The translations under genes were made by a program, and so were the position numbers. DNA of 64,000 nt from Cylindrotheca closterium (taxonomy: Eukaryota; Bacillariophyta; Bacillariophyceae; Bacillariales; Bacillariaceae), in NCBI GenBank assembly GCA_933822405.4, contig CAKOGP040001112.1, forward strand, positions 1,221,378-1,285,377, written 5' to 3'. Shown here piece after piece: positions 11,116 through 21,687 of the stretch (positions within the stretch are counted from its first letter, which is position 1; the number at the start of each line of letters is the position of its first letter). The notes under the pieces were generated by a model, which worked only from the letters and a program-made list of their open reading frames with translations, was not told where the DNA came from and did no database searches.

Positions 11116-12965
11116 ATGACATCGAACAACAATAGTTTAGATCCTGAAGCAAGCGAGGAAACTCCGTTATTCCAATCAACCGTAGATGCAGAATCTACTG
11201 AGGAGTCCGAAATCTGGGAAGAGATGGATCGTCCGTGGCCGGCCTCGTTCGAACGATCCGTGTCTTTGCTCTCAAGTCCAATGTTTGGTGTGGAAGAAGT
11301 GAAGCATTTTACAAAAAGCCCAAAGCCAGGAAACATGCGGCTGGCTGACCGGCGTCTGATGGTACGATTCACAAGCTTCCTTCTACTGTATGCACTATTC
11401 TTGGCCTAATATCCCCTCGTGTGACCTTTGTGTGACCTTGATTTCCCCATTTTGAAATGCAGTCAACTCCAATAGCCCCAGCTGGTGCACTTGTGCGACC
11501 ATTAACACGCAACAAGTCAATGGACGCAAAGACAAATATTCTTTCGGGAGACATCAACAACCTGAATTTCAAGCAAACGAAAGAAGACCTGAGGAAGCAG
11601 GCACAGGGGGCCGCAAAATACCGAGCCCGTATTCTGAAGCAGCAAGCAAACTTAACACAAGGTGGATCAGCTATGGAAAAAAAACGGAAGGATTCGGAAG
11701 GCAAAGCTACAAATGCTCAGTGTATTTTCAATATGTCGAATATTTTGATGGGCGTGGGTCTCTTGACACTTCCATATACGTGCAAGGTTGCCGGGACAAT
11801 TGGTGGAATTGTTGCAATTGTATGTTTGGCATTCACCACATGGCGGACGTCGATTTTGATCGGGCGTTCACTCAATGGAGATAGCCGCCCACTCGCTTAC
11901 TTCGACGACTCCCCATGGACGACATCGATAAAGCCGGGATCTTCGCCGGAAGCTCGCATGCGCAAGCCTATCAGTGGGTTTCCAGACATCGCCCGCGAGG
12001 CATTTGGTGACGTTGGTTCCTTTTTGCTTGCTTGTGTTCTCTACTTCGAGCTCTTCTCCGGCATTGGGATTTTTCTGGTTTCTATGGGTGATCATATGCA
12101 CACATTGTTCCCCGGCCATCCAGCATCCATCTACATGATGGGTGCAGCATTGATTTCAGCGATACCAGTGATCTTGTTGCGCACAGCCCGCTTGCTGTCA
12201 TACCTCAGCATGGTTGGTACTGTCGCGACAATTTGCGTGGTTGTTTCTGTGGTCTTGTCATATCTTGTCGAAGGTGATATCACAGAACGGATTGCACAAA
12301 CCATCCCAGATAGCGAACCACCTTATCATGGAGCCTTTCGGATCGATGGCATTCCGTTGGTATTTGGACTAGTTGCCTACTGCTTCTCAGGTCATGCAAT
12401 TGTACCCAGCATCTTCTGTTCGATGGAAAGACCTCAGGATTTCGAGAAAGTTGTGAATATTTCATTTGCGATTGTGTTTGTGAGCTGCTTGGCAGTTGCG
12501 TTGAGCGGCTATATGATGTTCGGAGATTTTGTACTTGACCAAGTGACTTTGTCTCTCGAAGAAAACTCGTCGGCAGAGTTTGCCATGACGATCTTGACGT
12601 ATCTGATGATCTTGACAGCCTTTTCCAAGTTGACTCTGACAATGTTTCCTTTGGCAATTGGAATGGAAGAAATCTTTGCTCCATTTCTTTCTACAGAAAG
12701 GGCGGTCGAGGCTTGTTCCATCTTGATAAAAGTGGTGTTGCTCTTTGCGGCCTTATTAGTGGCTGTATATGTTCCCTCTTTCTCATTCTTATGTTCCATG
12801 GTCGGCATGATTTGTACCATGATTGTCTCGGTGATTTTCCCTTCTGCAGCCTACCTCCGCTTATTTGGGCCTAAGCTTGGGTATCTAGAGTCTCTGGTGT
12901 ACTGGTGCTTTATGTTAATTGGATGTTTCGTTGCAGTCGTCGGTACTGTACTGTCTGTCGGATGA
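11116..12965 (+). CDS. Amino acid/auxin permease family transporter (AVT1/SLC32-SLC36 type)
   Basis: Two exons, 11116-11361 and 11463-12965, with a 101 bp intron in phase 0, give about 582 residues. The first 200 residues are hydrophilic and probably cytosolic. The membrane part starts with FNMSNILMGVGLLTLPYTCK, the first-helix pattern of the Aa_trans family. About eleven hydrophobic segments follow, including FGLVAYCFSGHAIVPSIFCSM, the family's conserved sixth-helix region. The long N-terminal tail is typical of vacuolar AVT1-like transporters of fungi and plants and of vesicular SLC32, which move neutral amino acids with protons. Substrate and compartment cannot be told from sequence. There is no plastid presequence. 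Confidence 0.82.
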
Positions 12966-13214
12966 CAATATTTACGCAAATGTTCAATGTCTTGGTGCCC
13001 ATTGAGCATCGATTCTTAGAATAACTTGCTATTTTCCCAGTCTCTTGTGTACGATAGTAGCTTATTTTTTCGAATTATTCGACTTGTTTGACCCATTTCC
13101 TACTGTAGTGTCAAAATACTTCATTGTCTTCCGTTCTGCATTTGTCCTCTCATATATGATGTTCGCTTGATCCACAACTTTGTTGTTTGTTACAAAGCTG
13201 TGAGTTTTTAAAAG

Positions 13215-15101
13215 ATGGAGCATTCGTACTCCGACGAACGTGGGGAACCTCAAGAGTACATGGTACCATTAAGTGATGGAGGTGGGTGGCGTCCAAACTC
13301 CGATTTGTCCCAGCATTCAGGCTTTGGGCATCAAGCACCATCCAGGCAAGGTATTCCCATGCGCCCCACGAGATCTGGCAGGAATCATCCTCTACCATTG
13401 CATAATGGGAGACCACAACCGATGGAAGTTGAACGAACAACGAAGTTTTTAGGAGCAAGCAGTTTTCAGCCGTCGTCAGCACGTTCCGAGTCTCAATTTT
13501 CCAACGAGAAGCAGTCCTCCGATTTTTCTCAGGACGGCGAAATCGAGCCCATTGTGCTATGGAACATCACTCTTCCATTGGGCTTATCAAGGTATGCAAA
13601 CATAAGACCAAGTGTATTGTGTTTGAAATTGGAATTAGAATCACCTCAATCTCCATGATTTGTGACCAAAGAATTATAAAGCAGCCGCCCAGTCTGTCCC
13701 AGGTATCGGTGTTCATAGTCCAATTCGCTCCATGCTTCTTGTGTTGCAGAAATTCGGTGCACAGTGGATCTACCGATCGGGCAGTTCTGACCAGGTTGAA
13801 TTGGTTGTGCCTGATTTTTGTGCTTAGCCAAATTATCGTGATTTCACTCCTGGTGATTTCCCTTGTTTTCCTTGACGACGCCCCCGGAATCCTCGATGAA
13901 TATGACCCACATTTCTGGAACCTCAATGGGCCGGCGTTTGGGGTTCTAGCTGTGTCTATCATTCTCGTAATGGTTTGCTTGGGAACGATTCGAGTATTGC
14001 AAAACGTTGATTTGGTTGGCGCCATTCGCTACTTATGGGCTATGTTGTGGCTTGTTCCGTTTGAAGTCTTCCTGAACATCAGTCTTTTCGATTACTTCAA
14101 TGTGACTTCCGTTTGGATCCGCCACTGGTACGTTTCACACCATCAAAAATCTTCTGATCTACCCTGGACTGCTCACCAAATGCGACTTCTCAAAATTTAG
14201 GTGGATCCGACCTCAGCTATCATGGTTTCGTGGCTACTATTGTCCTTTAGGAAAAGCCGACACACTTTGCGCGGTTCCGATCATGGGTGGGAATGACTTT
14301 GAAAGTGAGGAAGACTGGTGCATTTATTTTCACAATAGCACAACTTGCACACAGACGAGAGACAGCGCACAATCTCAAATGATTGCATCTATGCTTGCGT
14401 ATTATACCGTACTAGGTGCATTGGGATGTTTCTTGCTGTTCATCATGCTACTGATGGTCAATTCGCTCGAGCGTATCATTTCGAAACCTATTGTTCAAAA
14501 GTCCCGAGAGACGAATGTTCCAGCTTGGTTACTGTTACCAACACTTGGCAACGCATTGGCGGGATGGCTATTTCTTTTCTCTCCATCGTCGTTGCTGAGT
14601 TCAAGATCTGGAGCAGGTGCTGAAAACTCTTGGATTGGATCTGTCTACTTGGTAACGGCGGCGCTCTTCTGCATCGCAATGCTGACGGGGTGGCTCTTGT
14701 CTTCGTTTTCGATTCAAGACAATCATGACAAGAAGCGAAAGAGTATTGCTGTGATTGTTTTCATCGTCGTTATGGCCACAAACACGGTCCTCTTGGTGAC
14801 GCTATTTGTTGCTTCCATCGTGTTGTCTGCTGCTTTGCTAGAGTCGCCCATCGATGAAGCTGATAGAGGAGAAATCGCATGTTACATTGATTTGGGTGGG
14901 ACTTGCACAGGTTGCGGGGACAGTGTTGGCGGGAATCAGTGCCCAGAATGGGGTCTAGACGAAGTCACAAGCATTCTTCAAACGCAGCTAAAGCAAAGTG
15001 CGACGATTGCAATGATTTGCTTCCTCTACTGCATCAGTGTCCTACGTTTTGGTTTTGTGCTCCGAAAGCACTTAAGTTTGTACCAGATTGATTATGTGTA
15101 A
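13215..15101 (+). CDS. Unknown polytopic membrane protein
   Basis: Three exons (13215-13591, 13750-14127, 14201-15101) joined across introns of 158 and 73 bp give about 551 residues. The N-terminal 130 residues are hydrophilic. About eight hydrophobic segments follow, starting near WLCLIFVLSQIIVISLLVIS. A Cys-rich extramembrane loop with C-x5-W-x3 spacing lies after the second intron, and a second loop GGTCTGCGDSVGGNQC lies before the last helix, which suggests disulfide bonding on a lumenal or extracellular face. I do not recognise the family. Tetraspanin-like or sensor-like topology is possible but not supported by a specific motif. The exon joins are supported by consensus donors and continuous hydrophobic segments. 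Confidence 0.65.
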
Positions 15102-15162
15102 CTTTAATGGGTCGACTCGCCCACCTGACTGACTCCCAATATCATCATCCTTCGATTTTGTT

Positions 15163-16395
15163 CTATAACCCTCTTATTGTAGCAATAATTAGTGCCTTTT
15201 CGTCTCGAAACTGTTGGTCTGAGTCCTCTTTGGTTTTGTGCAGAGTTTCAAGATAGGCACAGAGCTTTTCGCTATTGTCTCTAAGTATCTTTTCAACCTC
15301 CGGGATCTTGCTTGGATTTGCGACAAACACTTTGAACACATGAAAGGCGTCAAGTGTGATGTGCGGGGATGTATCACGAAGCAGCTTCATGACAAGAATG
15401 AGATTTCTTCGAGAATTGACATACTTTATCATCACAGCATAATTCGATCTTGTCAGCAGTACAGTGGACAGAATCTGAAGCGCAATCCGCTTGGTCATAT
15501 AGTTTGCTTCATCAGACATTAACCGTAGATTGAAGCGAGCATCCCATATTGCGTCGTAATCTCGTATCAGAAACGAAGCCACTAAGTCGGCGAATTCACC
15601 TTGAGCACTATCATCACCAGCTTGAGTATCGCTTCCTGCAATAAAAACGAATCGAAGTGACTCCATTGCATCACTAGAAACATCAAAGTTTGGAAGGTGA
15701 ACAAACTTATCCAGAAAAGGAAATATGTACTTCTCGACATTTTCCGTTGAGGATACCAGCCGTCGATACAGATCAACATGCTTGAAACAAGAGCGATACA
15801 TGGCGCCACAATGAAGCCCAATGTCTGATGATCCTGCAACTGTGACTTCATGACCTTGAACAATAGATGTGAGAATTCGATCGAAATGAACACCAACGTA
15901 GTCACGAAAGGTGTTCATGATCGAAACATAGCCATCCCTATCAACTCCCTCAAATCCACAGACAAGAAGATAGTTGAATATCGCAGCCACATGCTTTCTA
16001 CTTTCAAATGGCAAGTTTTGAAGATTTTCAATCAGTTTTGGCATAAGCTGCCGGTGTTTCTCTCCGGTTAGGCTCCGCATGGTTGCAGTTGCAACCACTG
16101 GGCGTCGATTGTCTTGCTGCGATCTTTCGTCGTACAACAAAAACCTCAATCTTGCTAGACGAGATGCCAAGAATGCCGAGGGAGAAGGACCCTTTTTCTC
16201 ACCATCATCCTTCGATTCCTGCTCCTCCGTGTCAATGCTTTCATCAAGGATCGACGACAAGTTTTCGTCGATGCCTTTCAGTAATACAGATGCGTCCTTA
16301 CACGAGTCAACGCTATCAATTCCATCTTTTTTCCCAAAAAACAGACCACCAGATAACCATTCAAATGGCTTGGCATGGTTGTTATCGTTAGCCAT
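15163..16395 (-). CDS. MO25: Mo25/CAB39-like scaffold protein
   Basis: Single exon, about 410 residues. The ATG at 16395 is chosen because the frame upstream offers only a TTG. The core from about residue 110 onward is all-helical and shows Mo25 landmarks: FDKFVHLPNFDVSSDAMESL-type text in the middle (residues about 235-255), then NYMTKRIALQILSTVLLTRSN, MIKYVNSRRNLILVMKLLRD and FHVFKVFVANPSKIPEVEKIL near the C terminus. Mo25 is an armadillo-like helical scaffold that activates STE20/GCK-family kinases, with LKB1-STRAD in animals and RAM-pathway kinases in fungi. The N-terminal 90 residues are an acidic extension not found in the roughly 340-residue animal protein. Confidence 0.88.
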   Translation of the reverse strand: MANDNNHAKPFEWLSGGLFFGKKDGIDSVDSCKDASVLLKGIDENLSSILDESIDTEEQESKDDGEKKGPSPSAFLASRLARLRFLLYDERSQQDNRRPVVATATMRSLTGEKHRQLMPKLIENLQNLPFESRKHVAAIFNYLLVCGFEGVDRDGYVSIMNTFRDYVGVHFDRILTSIVQGHEVTVAGSSDIGLHCGAMYRSCFKHVDLYRRLVSSTENVEKYIFPFLDKFVHLPNFDVSSDAMESLRFVFIAGSDTQAGDDSAQGEFADLVASFLIRDYDAIWDARFNLRLMSDEANYMTKRIALQILSTVLLTRSNYAVMIKYVNSRRNLILVMKLLRDTSPHITLDAFHVFKVFVANPSKIPEVEKILRDNSEKLCAYLETLHKTKEDSDQQFRDEKALIIATIRGL

Positions 16396-16799
16396 GATGT
16401 TTGATGTTGCTTCAATATTCGGATGCTCACTGTCGAGATTTCTTGTTGTTTTTTTTGGTCTCAAAAGGGGGGAAGCAAGAGCAGTTGAGAAAGTTTGCCC
16501 CCCCCTTTTGTCTGTCCATCACCCTGCATCAGAATTTTGAAAATTCAAATGGAAGGATGTTCGAAATGGAAGGAATTGGTCGAATAAAAATACTGGAAGA
16601 TGGTGTATTGCCTAGTTGAAGCAACCCGATAAAGTAAAAGGCCTCAATGTATACCTATCTTTTTGTTTTTAGAAGGCTGTTAATCAATCATAAGTGAAAC
16701 ATCTCTAAAAACCCCTTAGGTCCCAGTACACGTACAGCAAACGCTTTCTTCACACAACGTCGATCAAGAACACAATTCAGAAACACATAAAAGGACCCC
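16396..16799. other. Intergenic region between Mo25-like and CaaX-protein genes
   Basis: About 400 bp with a poly-C/poly-G tract near 16498-16507 and AT-rich stretches. It includes the 3' flank of the gene ending at 16800 and the promoter of the Mo25-like gene. No coding or RNA gene is seen. Confidence 0.45.
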
Positions 16800-17427
16800 C
16801 TAAGAAATAATACACGCGTTGCATTCGCAATCCTTCTTCTCCTCTGATTCCCCTTCTTCGTAGATCTTCTCATCAAGATTCTTCCCCTTTTCCACTGCTG
16901 TGTCTACATCAGATGTCTTCACTTCCAAATCTGGGTCTACAACAGCTTCCACACCAGCAGCTTCCATCCCAGGGTCCAAACCAGCTTCCAAATCAGTTTC
17001 TGAAACCGATTGTAGCACTCCCTCTTCAATAACGCTGATGGGAGGCTTTTGAGAAGGCCTTCTCTTCTTTTGGAATATCCTCTTGATGAAAGATTTCGAT
17101 TTTGTTCCTTCTACAGCAGTACTTTCGTCGTCCATATCAGAAAGTTTCAACCCGTTCGAATGGCGTTTGATATATTTCTTGACCCGGCGTTCTGAGACTT
17201 TCCAATCGGGATGTTCCGTCAAAATCTTTGCTTTCATATTCTTAGAGGTCACATTGTCCTCCTTTTGCAGGTCAAAACGAAGAGAAAAAGAAAGTCAAGT
17301 CAGAATTCTGTGAGTGTGGGCGGAAGAACAAATAATACAGTACGTACGAACGAACAATCAGTCGTACTACCTTCAAGAGAAACGAGGAAACGGCTCCGAA
17401 CAACTGCTCTTTGGTAGGTTCAACCAT
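16800..17427 (-). CDS. Small acidic protein with C-terminal CaaX box, unknown function
   Basis: Two exons on the minus strand, 17371-17427 and 16800-17261, joined in phase 0 across a 109 bp intron, give about 172 residues. The main exon alone has no upstream ATG except an internal Met. The first exon adds MVEPTKEQLFGAVSSFLLK and ends at an AAG|GTAGTA donor. A basic segment EHPDWKVSERRVKKYIKR follows, of a type seen in several algal and protist proteins of unknown role. The C-terminal half is highly acidic. The protein ends in DCECNACIIS. CIIS fits a CaaX prenylation box with Ser favouring farnesylation, and the two Cys just upstream could be palmitoylated, so membrane anchoring is a reasonable inference. 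Function is unknown. Confidence 0.6.
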
Positions 17428-17663
17428 TGTTGCACACAAGTTTTGAAGATGGGCGGGTGCCTTCGTCGACAAAATGTTTGTGCGATGTTCGACTCCAACC
17501 TCCTTACTACGGAACGTACTGTAGTCACTTCCTTCTTTGTAGAAACGACTTTTTCCATCGACGTCATAAAGTAACGGTTTTTTGAGTCGAGTGAGTCTCT
17601 GGCCGTCGTTGGGGGAGGAAGAAAACTGAAATCGTAATTCATTTTGAAAAAAACAACAGGATC

Positions 17664-19160
17664 ATGAGTCAAGTGTACTCAACGGAACCGCAAACATCTG
17701 GTCGTGTCATCCTTGAGACGACACATGGCCCGATTGAAATACAATTGTGGTCTCGCGAGTGTCCAACGGCGACAAAAATGTTCATGCGACTGTGCTTGGA
17801 TGGTTTCTACGACAACATGGCCTTTCACCGCATTGCCCCTGCTTTTCTAATTCAAACTGGAGCTCTACGACTGGGATCAGAGCTGCAAGAGGCGTTTGGG
17901 AAAGAAGAGGAGATGAATTTGTATCGTCAAAAACTTGAAGCTGACGAAGCTCTTTCACGTCGATCCTACGAACTCAACTCCAGAATTCGATTCAATCATC
18001 GTGGACAAGTGGCAATGGCTCTTGAGGTAGATGCTCAAGAAGATTCTACCCATCTGCAACCTCAATTCTTTATTACGCTAGATGAAGCGCCATTTTTGGA
18101 TGGAAAGCATGTCATATTCGGCACAGTTAACGGCCCAACAATTTTCAATTGTCTGCGTATCGGGAAGACAGATGTAGACGATTCGAACCAGCCGACAATT
18201 ATCTCTGAAGCTCCCAGAATACAAAGGGTACGGATAATGGATAATGATGTCCACTCAGATATTGTTCCTTCGGTTGTAGTCCCATGGAAAATAAAAAATA
18301 AAGATGCACCAAAGAAAAAAAAGAAAAAACGTGGCGTGAAGAACGTGAATGTTTTGTCTTTCGGTGATGAATTTGAGGTCGATACGTCGCAGAGTTTAGG
18401 GATCAAGAGCAGACATGCAATATCAGAAAGCAAAAATAAGCTTAAAGCGACTGAGACTAACGAGAAGAAGATCCCAATTTCGGTGGAAGGAACGCAAGAA
18501 ACAAAGGCAAAACCCCAGAAGCGCGAACTCAAAGAGTCGATAGGATCTGCCAGAGAACCGAAAAATGAGATGGAATCAGCCAGTGAACAAATCAAGGGGA
18601 CTAAGTTGGGTAGTGGCACTGGTACTTTTACTGGTTCAAGCAAAAATGTTTCGATGTCTGACACAATTGAATTGACTCCGAGAAGTGATGCCCCAACTCC
18701 GCGCCAGGCTGATGCTCTAACACCGAAAGACTCAAAATCAAAGGAGAATAGGATGAGTCTCGTAGCTGCAAGGCGGGCAAAGTATGCAAGAGGTGGAAAC
18801 AAAAATAAGAGGAAAAGAGAAGAAGATACCCTTTCCAAGCTGAAGTTGTTTCAACATAAAATTGCAAAGGTATCTGGTAACGAAGAAGGCAAGGGCGAGG
18901 ACAACGAGGAAGGATATCATGGACAAATACTTGAAACGAACACAGGGGATACTGACAGTGGTTGGATGAGTACGAAATTTCAATGCCGCAAGCACATGGA
19001 TATAGATGCCAAGCTCGGTGGAGATGGTCGGAATGCTGAAGATTACGAAGTTGTTGAAGGTCTCGTTGGCAAGAATGGTCGTCATGAAAAGAAGGGGAGG
19101 CGCCATGATCGAACGGGTGGAGGGCAACGAGCACTGGACCGACATGCGCAACATCGATAA
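17664..19160 (+). CDS. CWC27: CWC27-type spliceosomal cyclophilin
   Basis: Single exon, 498 residues. Residues 13-190 form a cyclophilin-type peptidyl-prolyl isomerase domain, seen as VILETTHGPIEIQLWSRECP, FHRIAPAFLIQTG, RGQVAMALEVDA, PQFFITLDEAPFLDGKHVIF and FGTVNGPTIFNCLRIG. A typical active enzyme has Trp or His near HVIFG and Arg in FHR; the Arg is present. The C-terminal region is charged and contains VNVLSFGDEFE, the conserved CWC27 motif, followed by Lys-rich low complexity. CWC27 (human SDCCAG10) associates with activated spliceosomes and pairs with CWC22. Human and fungal relatives are of similar length (about 470). Nuclear location is inferred from the family. Start at ATG 17664. 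Confidence 0.9.
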   Translation: MSQVYSTEPQTSGRVILETTHGPIEIQLWSRECPTATKMFMRLCLDGFYDNMAFHRIAPAFLIQTGALRLGSELQEAFGKEEEMNLYRQKLEADEALSRRSYELNSRIRFNHRGQVAMALEVDAQEDSTHLQPQFFITLDEAPFLDGKHVIFGTVNGPTIFNCLRIGKTDVDDSNQPTIISEAPRIQRVRIMDNDVHSDIVPSVVVPWKIKNKDAPKKKKKKRGVKNVNVLSFGDEFEVDTSQSLGIKSRHAISESKNKLKATETNEKKIPISVEGTQETKAKPQKRELKESIGSAREPKNEMESASEQIKGTKLGSGTGTFTGSSKNVSMSDTIELTPRSDAPTPRQADALTPKDSKSKENRMSLVAARRAKYARGGNKNKRKREEDTLSKLKLFQHKIAKVSGNEEGKGEDNEEGYHGQILETNTGDTDSGWMSTKFQCRKHMDIDAKLGGDGRNAEDYEVVEGLVGKNGRHEKKGRRHDRTGGGQRALDRHAQHR

Positions 19161-19372
19161 TCGGGCCTAGATACGGTAGTAACAATGGTACATAAGTTGC
19201 TGTGACGATTTTGCACTACACTTATCATCGACGCTTGTTGCGGTACATGAACCTTATGCCGGTTCGTATTGCCTTATGTAACTGGATTGGAAGAGTGAAA
19301 TAAAGTCGAAAATTATATTCTAGTGGGAAGGCATAGCGACGATGGTCGGTAATTATTTTGAGACATGCATGT

Positions 19373-19837
19373 CTAGGATGACTTCTCGTTGGTCCCAAAA
19401 GCATCTACCTCCTCCCTTACGGCCATAGCTTCGTTCTGAGCTTTTTTCTTTGAGCTAACTGTAGTCGCAGTGTAAATTTCTGCCAGTAGATCGTCGTCAA
19501 TGAGCCCCTCTTGATCCTGGAGCTCCTGTTCGTCCATAACAGCTTGTCGAGCTCGTTCCCTGTTGGCTTTCTTTATTTGCTTTCCCTCGCCGATTTTATC
19601 CATGATTCCTCGGGTTGTAAAGGTGAGGTTATCACTCATTCGCCTCCCTGCTTGCCACTCTTGTACTGCTGATCTCAGCTCTTGTTTACGGAGCTTGTGC
19701 TCACTTCCATCACCCCAATAAGCTTCGATTTCCTCGATATCGTAGTTGCTGTATCTTGAGATTCGACGAACTTGTTCGATTGACTGTCTGCTGTGGAAAC
19801 CAACTCCTTTCTTCTTCGGTTGTGGTGAATCGTCCAT
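19373..19837 (-). CDS. Hypothetical protein, about 154 residues
   Basis: Single exon. The ATG at 19837 is preferred because the frame further upstream only begins with GTG. The protein is hydrophilic and helical, with a central segment YDIEEIEAYWGDGSEHKLRK and a basic KQIKKANRERARQAV stretch. No signal peptide or membrane segment is seen. The text EIEAYWGD followed by REELR-like helices occurs, as I recall, in other uncharacterised diatom proteins, but I cannot name a family. It is convergent with CWC27 upstream, about 210 bp away. Confidence 0.55.
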   Translation of the reverse strand: MDDSPQPKKKGVGFHSRQSIEQVRRISRYSNYDIEEIEAYWGDGSEHKLRKQELRSAVQEWQAGRRMSDNLTFTTRGIMDKIGEGKQIKKANRERARQAVMDEQELQDQEGLIDDDLLAEIYTATTVSSKKKAQNEAMAVREEVDAFGTNEKSS

Positions 19838-20228
19838 TGTGGTTAATGTAGTTGTTGTTGATATAAGATGGTAGAGTGTAGAACGTTGCACTGCTTCGTT
19901 AAAGTAGCGTAGTAGCGTAGTAGCGTAGTAGTCACCTCGCTGTCATGCGAATTGACCCTGTCAAAGTCATACCTACAGTGCTCACGTTCTCATTCGCCAC
20001 TTTTCTAAACTACAACCTACAGTACAGGAACGGCCGGGAAATAGAAATTTAGCATACAATTCTTGGGAGTAAATGTTGATTTTCCCGGCCGTCCCAGTAC
20101 GGTACACGTACTCCTGGTACTTCCAAACTGCACATAAGTGACTTACGCGAACGGACGGACGACATACACAAAATGAAATTAAATGTTTCGCTTGATGCTA
20201 CAGGTACAATAGGCTTCCTAGCAGTGGC
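19838..20228. repeat. Intergenic region with 8-bp tandem repeat and a 12-bp inverted repeat
   Basis: AGTAGCGT is repeated three times in tandem at 19903-19926 with a partial fourth copy. ACGGCCGGGAAA at 20030-20041 is exactly mirrored by TTTCCCGGCCGT at 20081-20092, with GTAC on the outer side of each arm. GTACGGTACACGTAC words follow near 20097. The stretch lies upstream of the hypothetical gene and downstream of PEX10. Function is unknown. Confidence 0.55.
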
Positions 20229-21500
20229 TCATTCCTGGTAGTTATGAAGGAAGATAATATCCTGAGTTCGGCAAGGCCGTCTACACAGTGGACAAGCTTG
20301 TTGGACGGTGGATATCCATTGATTCAAGCAATTCCAGCAAAAGACATGGCCGCAATGTATTGATGCTGCCGCATGCTTCCGATCCAACCGACAGATTCCA
20401 CATGTACTTTTGGAATGACTTCTGGAATCAAATCGAAGAGATGACTTCTTGAATACTGACTTCTCAAGGCTTGGGGGTGGCGCTCGCGTGGACGATTTGA
20501 AACGCCTGGATTCAAGCATTTCTGCAAATGCATCAGCAGAAAAGTTTATGATGTACCGCGACATTGATGCTGCTGCTTGTACTCCAACCAGAAGCGCCAC
20601 AACTCGATTGGTGTCAGGTTGATAACTTATTTCGGTTGAACCGTCAACAGCGTGATTTAGTTTCAACAGCCTATGAATGATGGTTGGATAGGTACCTGTA
20701 ACACAGTAATGGGCCATGTGTAACCTCAAAATCCAAGTTACAATGCTTAGTCTCGAGCCGACAGCTTCTTGTTGATTTTCCAGCGAATGAGGGCCTTCCG
20801 ATTGGTCGAGGGATTGCCGCAATGACTGAGGAAGGCAACAGACCAGCAGTTAGAATGAACGGCAATGAGTGTACCTTGCAAACTTAAATGTTTGTGAACA
20901 TACACTGATGGAATTTTGAACCACTACCACTAGATTTTGCAAGGTTGAATTCAAAGTTTCAGCTCTGGCAGTCTGAGAATGAGTAGACTGCATATCATTG
21001 GAAGATTCGGTGTGTATTTGCGCTCTCGCCATCATCTGTCTTCTTAATCTTTGATGCATCTCCATTCTTGTATTCCCTCTCAATGATTCTTGAGTTTCGA
21101 TTGGAAGGTTAATACGGGCCTTGTCGACGATAGTTTCCAAAACATACCAACCGAGAACTGTTGAGATTAGCTTTCGAAGAAGCCCGTTTGAAACCTTAAA
21201 TTTAAGCCCACAAACCTCCATTCCCAACGTCCTGTTAGACGGAAGAATTACGATAACAATATAAAGTATAGTTGATAGTAGCATGGAAGAACGTTTGACC
21301 ACTGCCTCAGATCGTGACGAGAAAGTTTTTTGTCGGGATTGCATTGCGTCAACCAGCAATTTGTAGCATTGTTCTATGTAACGGGCGTCCTTTGCAGCGC
21401 TGAGAAGAGAGTGTGGGACTGCATCGTTTGCACCTGTAATTGATTCTTGCTGATGATCTAATGCTACGTAACTTGTTGTTGCCTCGGTAGAAGAGCTCAT
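20229..21500 (-). CDS. PEX10: PEX10-like peroxisomal RING-finger ubiquitin ligase
   Basis: Two exons, 20904-21500 and 20229-20825, joined in phase 0 across a 78 bp intron with a GTATGT donor, give about 397 residues. The C terminus is a C3HC4 RING: CGIC, IHCGHVFCWNC, then CPLCRRP, followed by QDIIFLHNYQE, which mirrors the PEX10 C-terminal signature after its RING. The N-terminal part has the peroxin-type helical segment with RDARY-like text near residue 37 and several hydrophobic helices, with HMAHYCVTGTYPTIIHRLL just after the exon join. PEX10 forms the peroxisomal ligase complex with PEX2 and PEX12 and ubiquitinates the import receptor PEX5. PEX2 lacks the matching C-terminal tail, and PEX12 has a degenerate RING. 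The gene is divergent from ARP6. Confidence 0.87.
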
Positions 21501-21687
21501 GAATGTTCCCTGTTGTACCTCGTAGTTTCTATCTTTTGTGTGCTCTTATTGTTTGATGTTGCTTTCATAGCGATTGTTCCCCCATTTCAATTCGATCCCT
21601 TATTTTATATGTAACCCCCTTTTCCTTCCAAGCGAAGAGTGACAATAATTGCCATTCCTTTTCCAACAACCACAGAATAAGACCAAC

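Noticed and set aside
18062..18838. 258-residue antisense open frame inside CWC27
   Set aside because: Phe/Leu/Ser-rich composition reflects the Lys-rich low complexity of the sense gene. The sense frame has clear cyclophilin and CWC27 motifs.
20858..20903. Using the GTACAC donor after TTTGCAAG for PEX10 exon 1
   Set aside because: It leaves a phase-2 end that does not match the open frame of the RING exon. The GTATGT donor upstream joins in phase 0.
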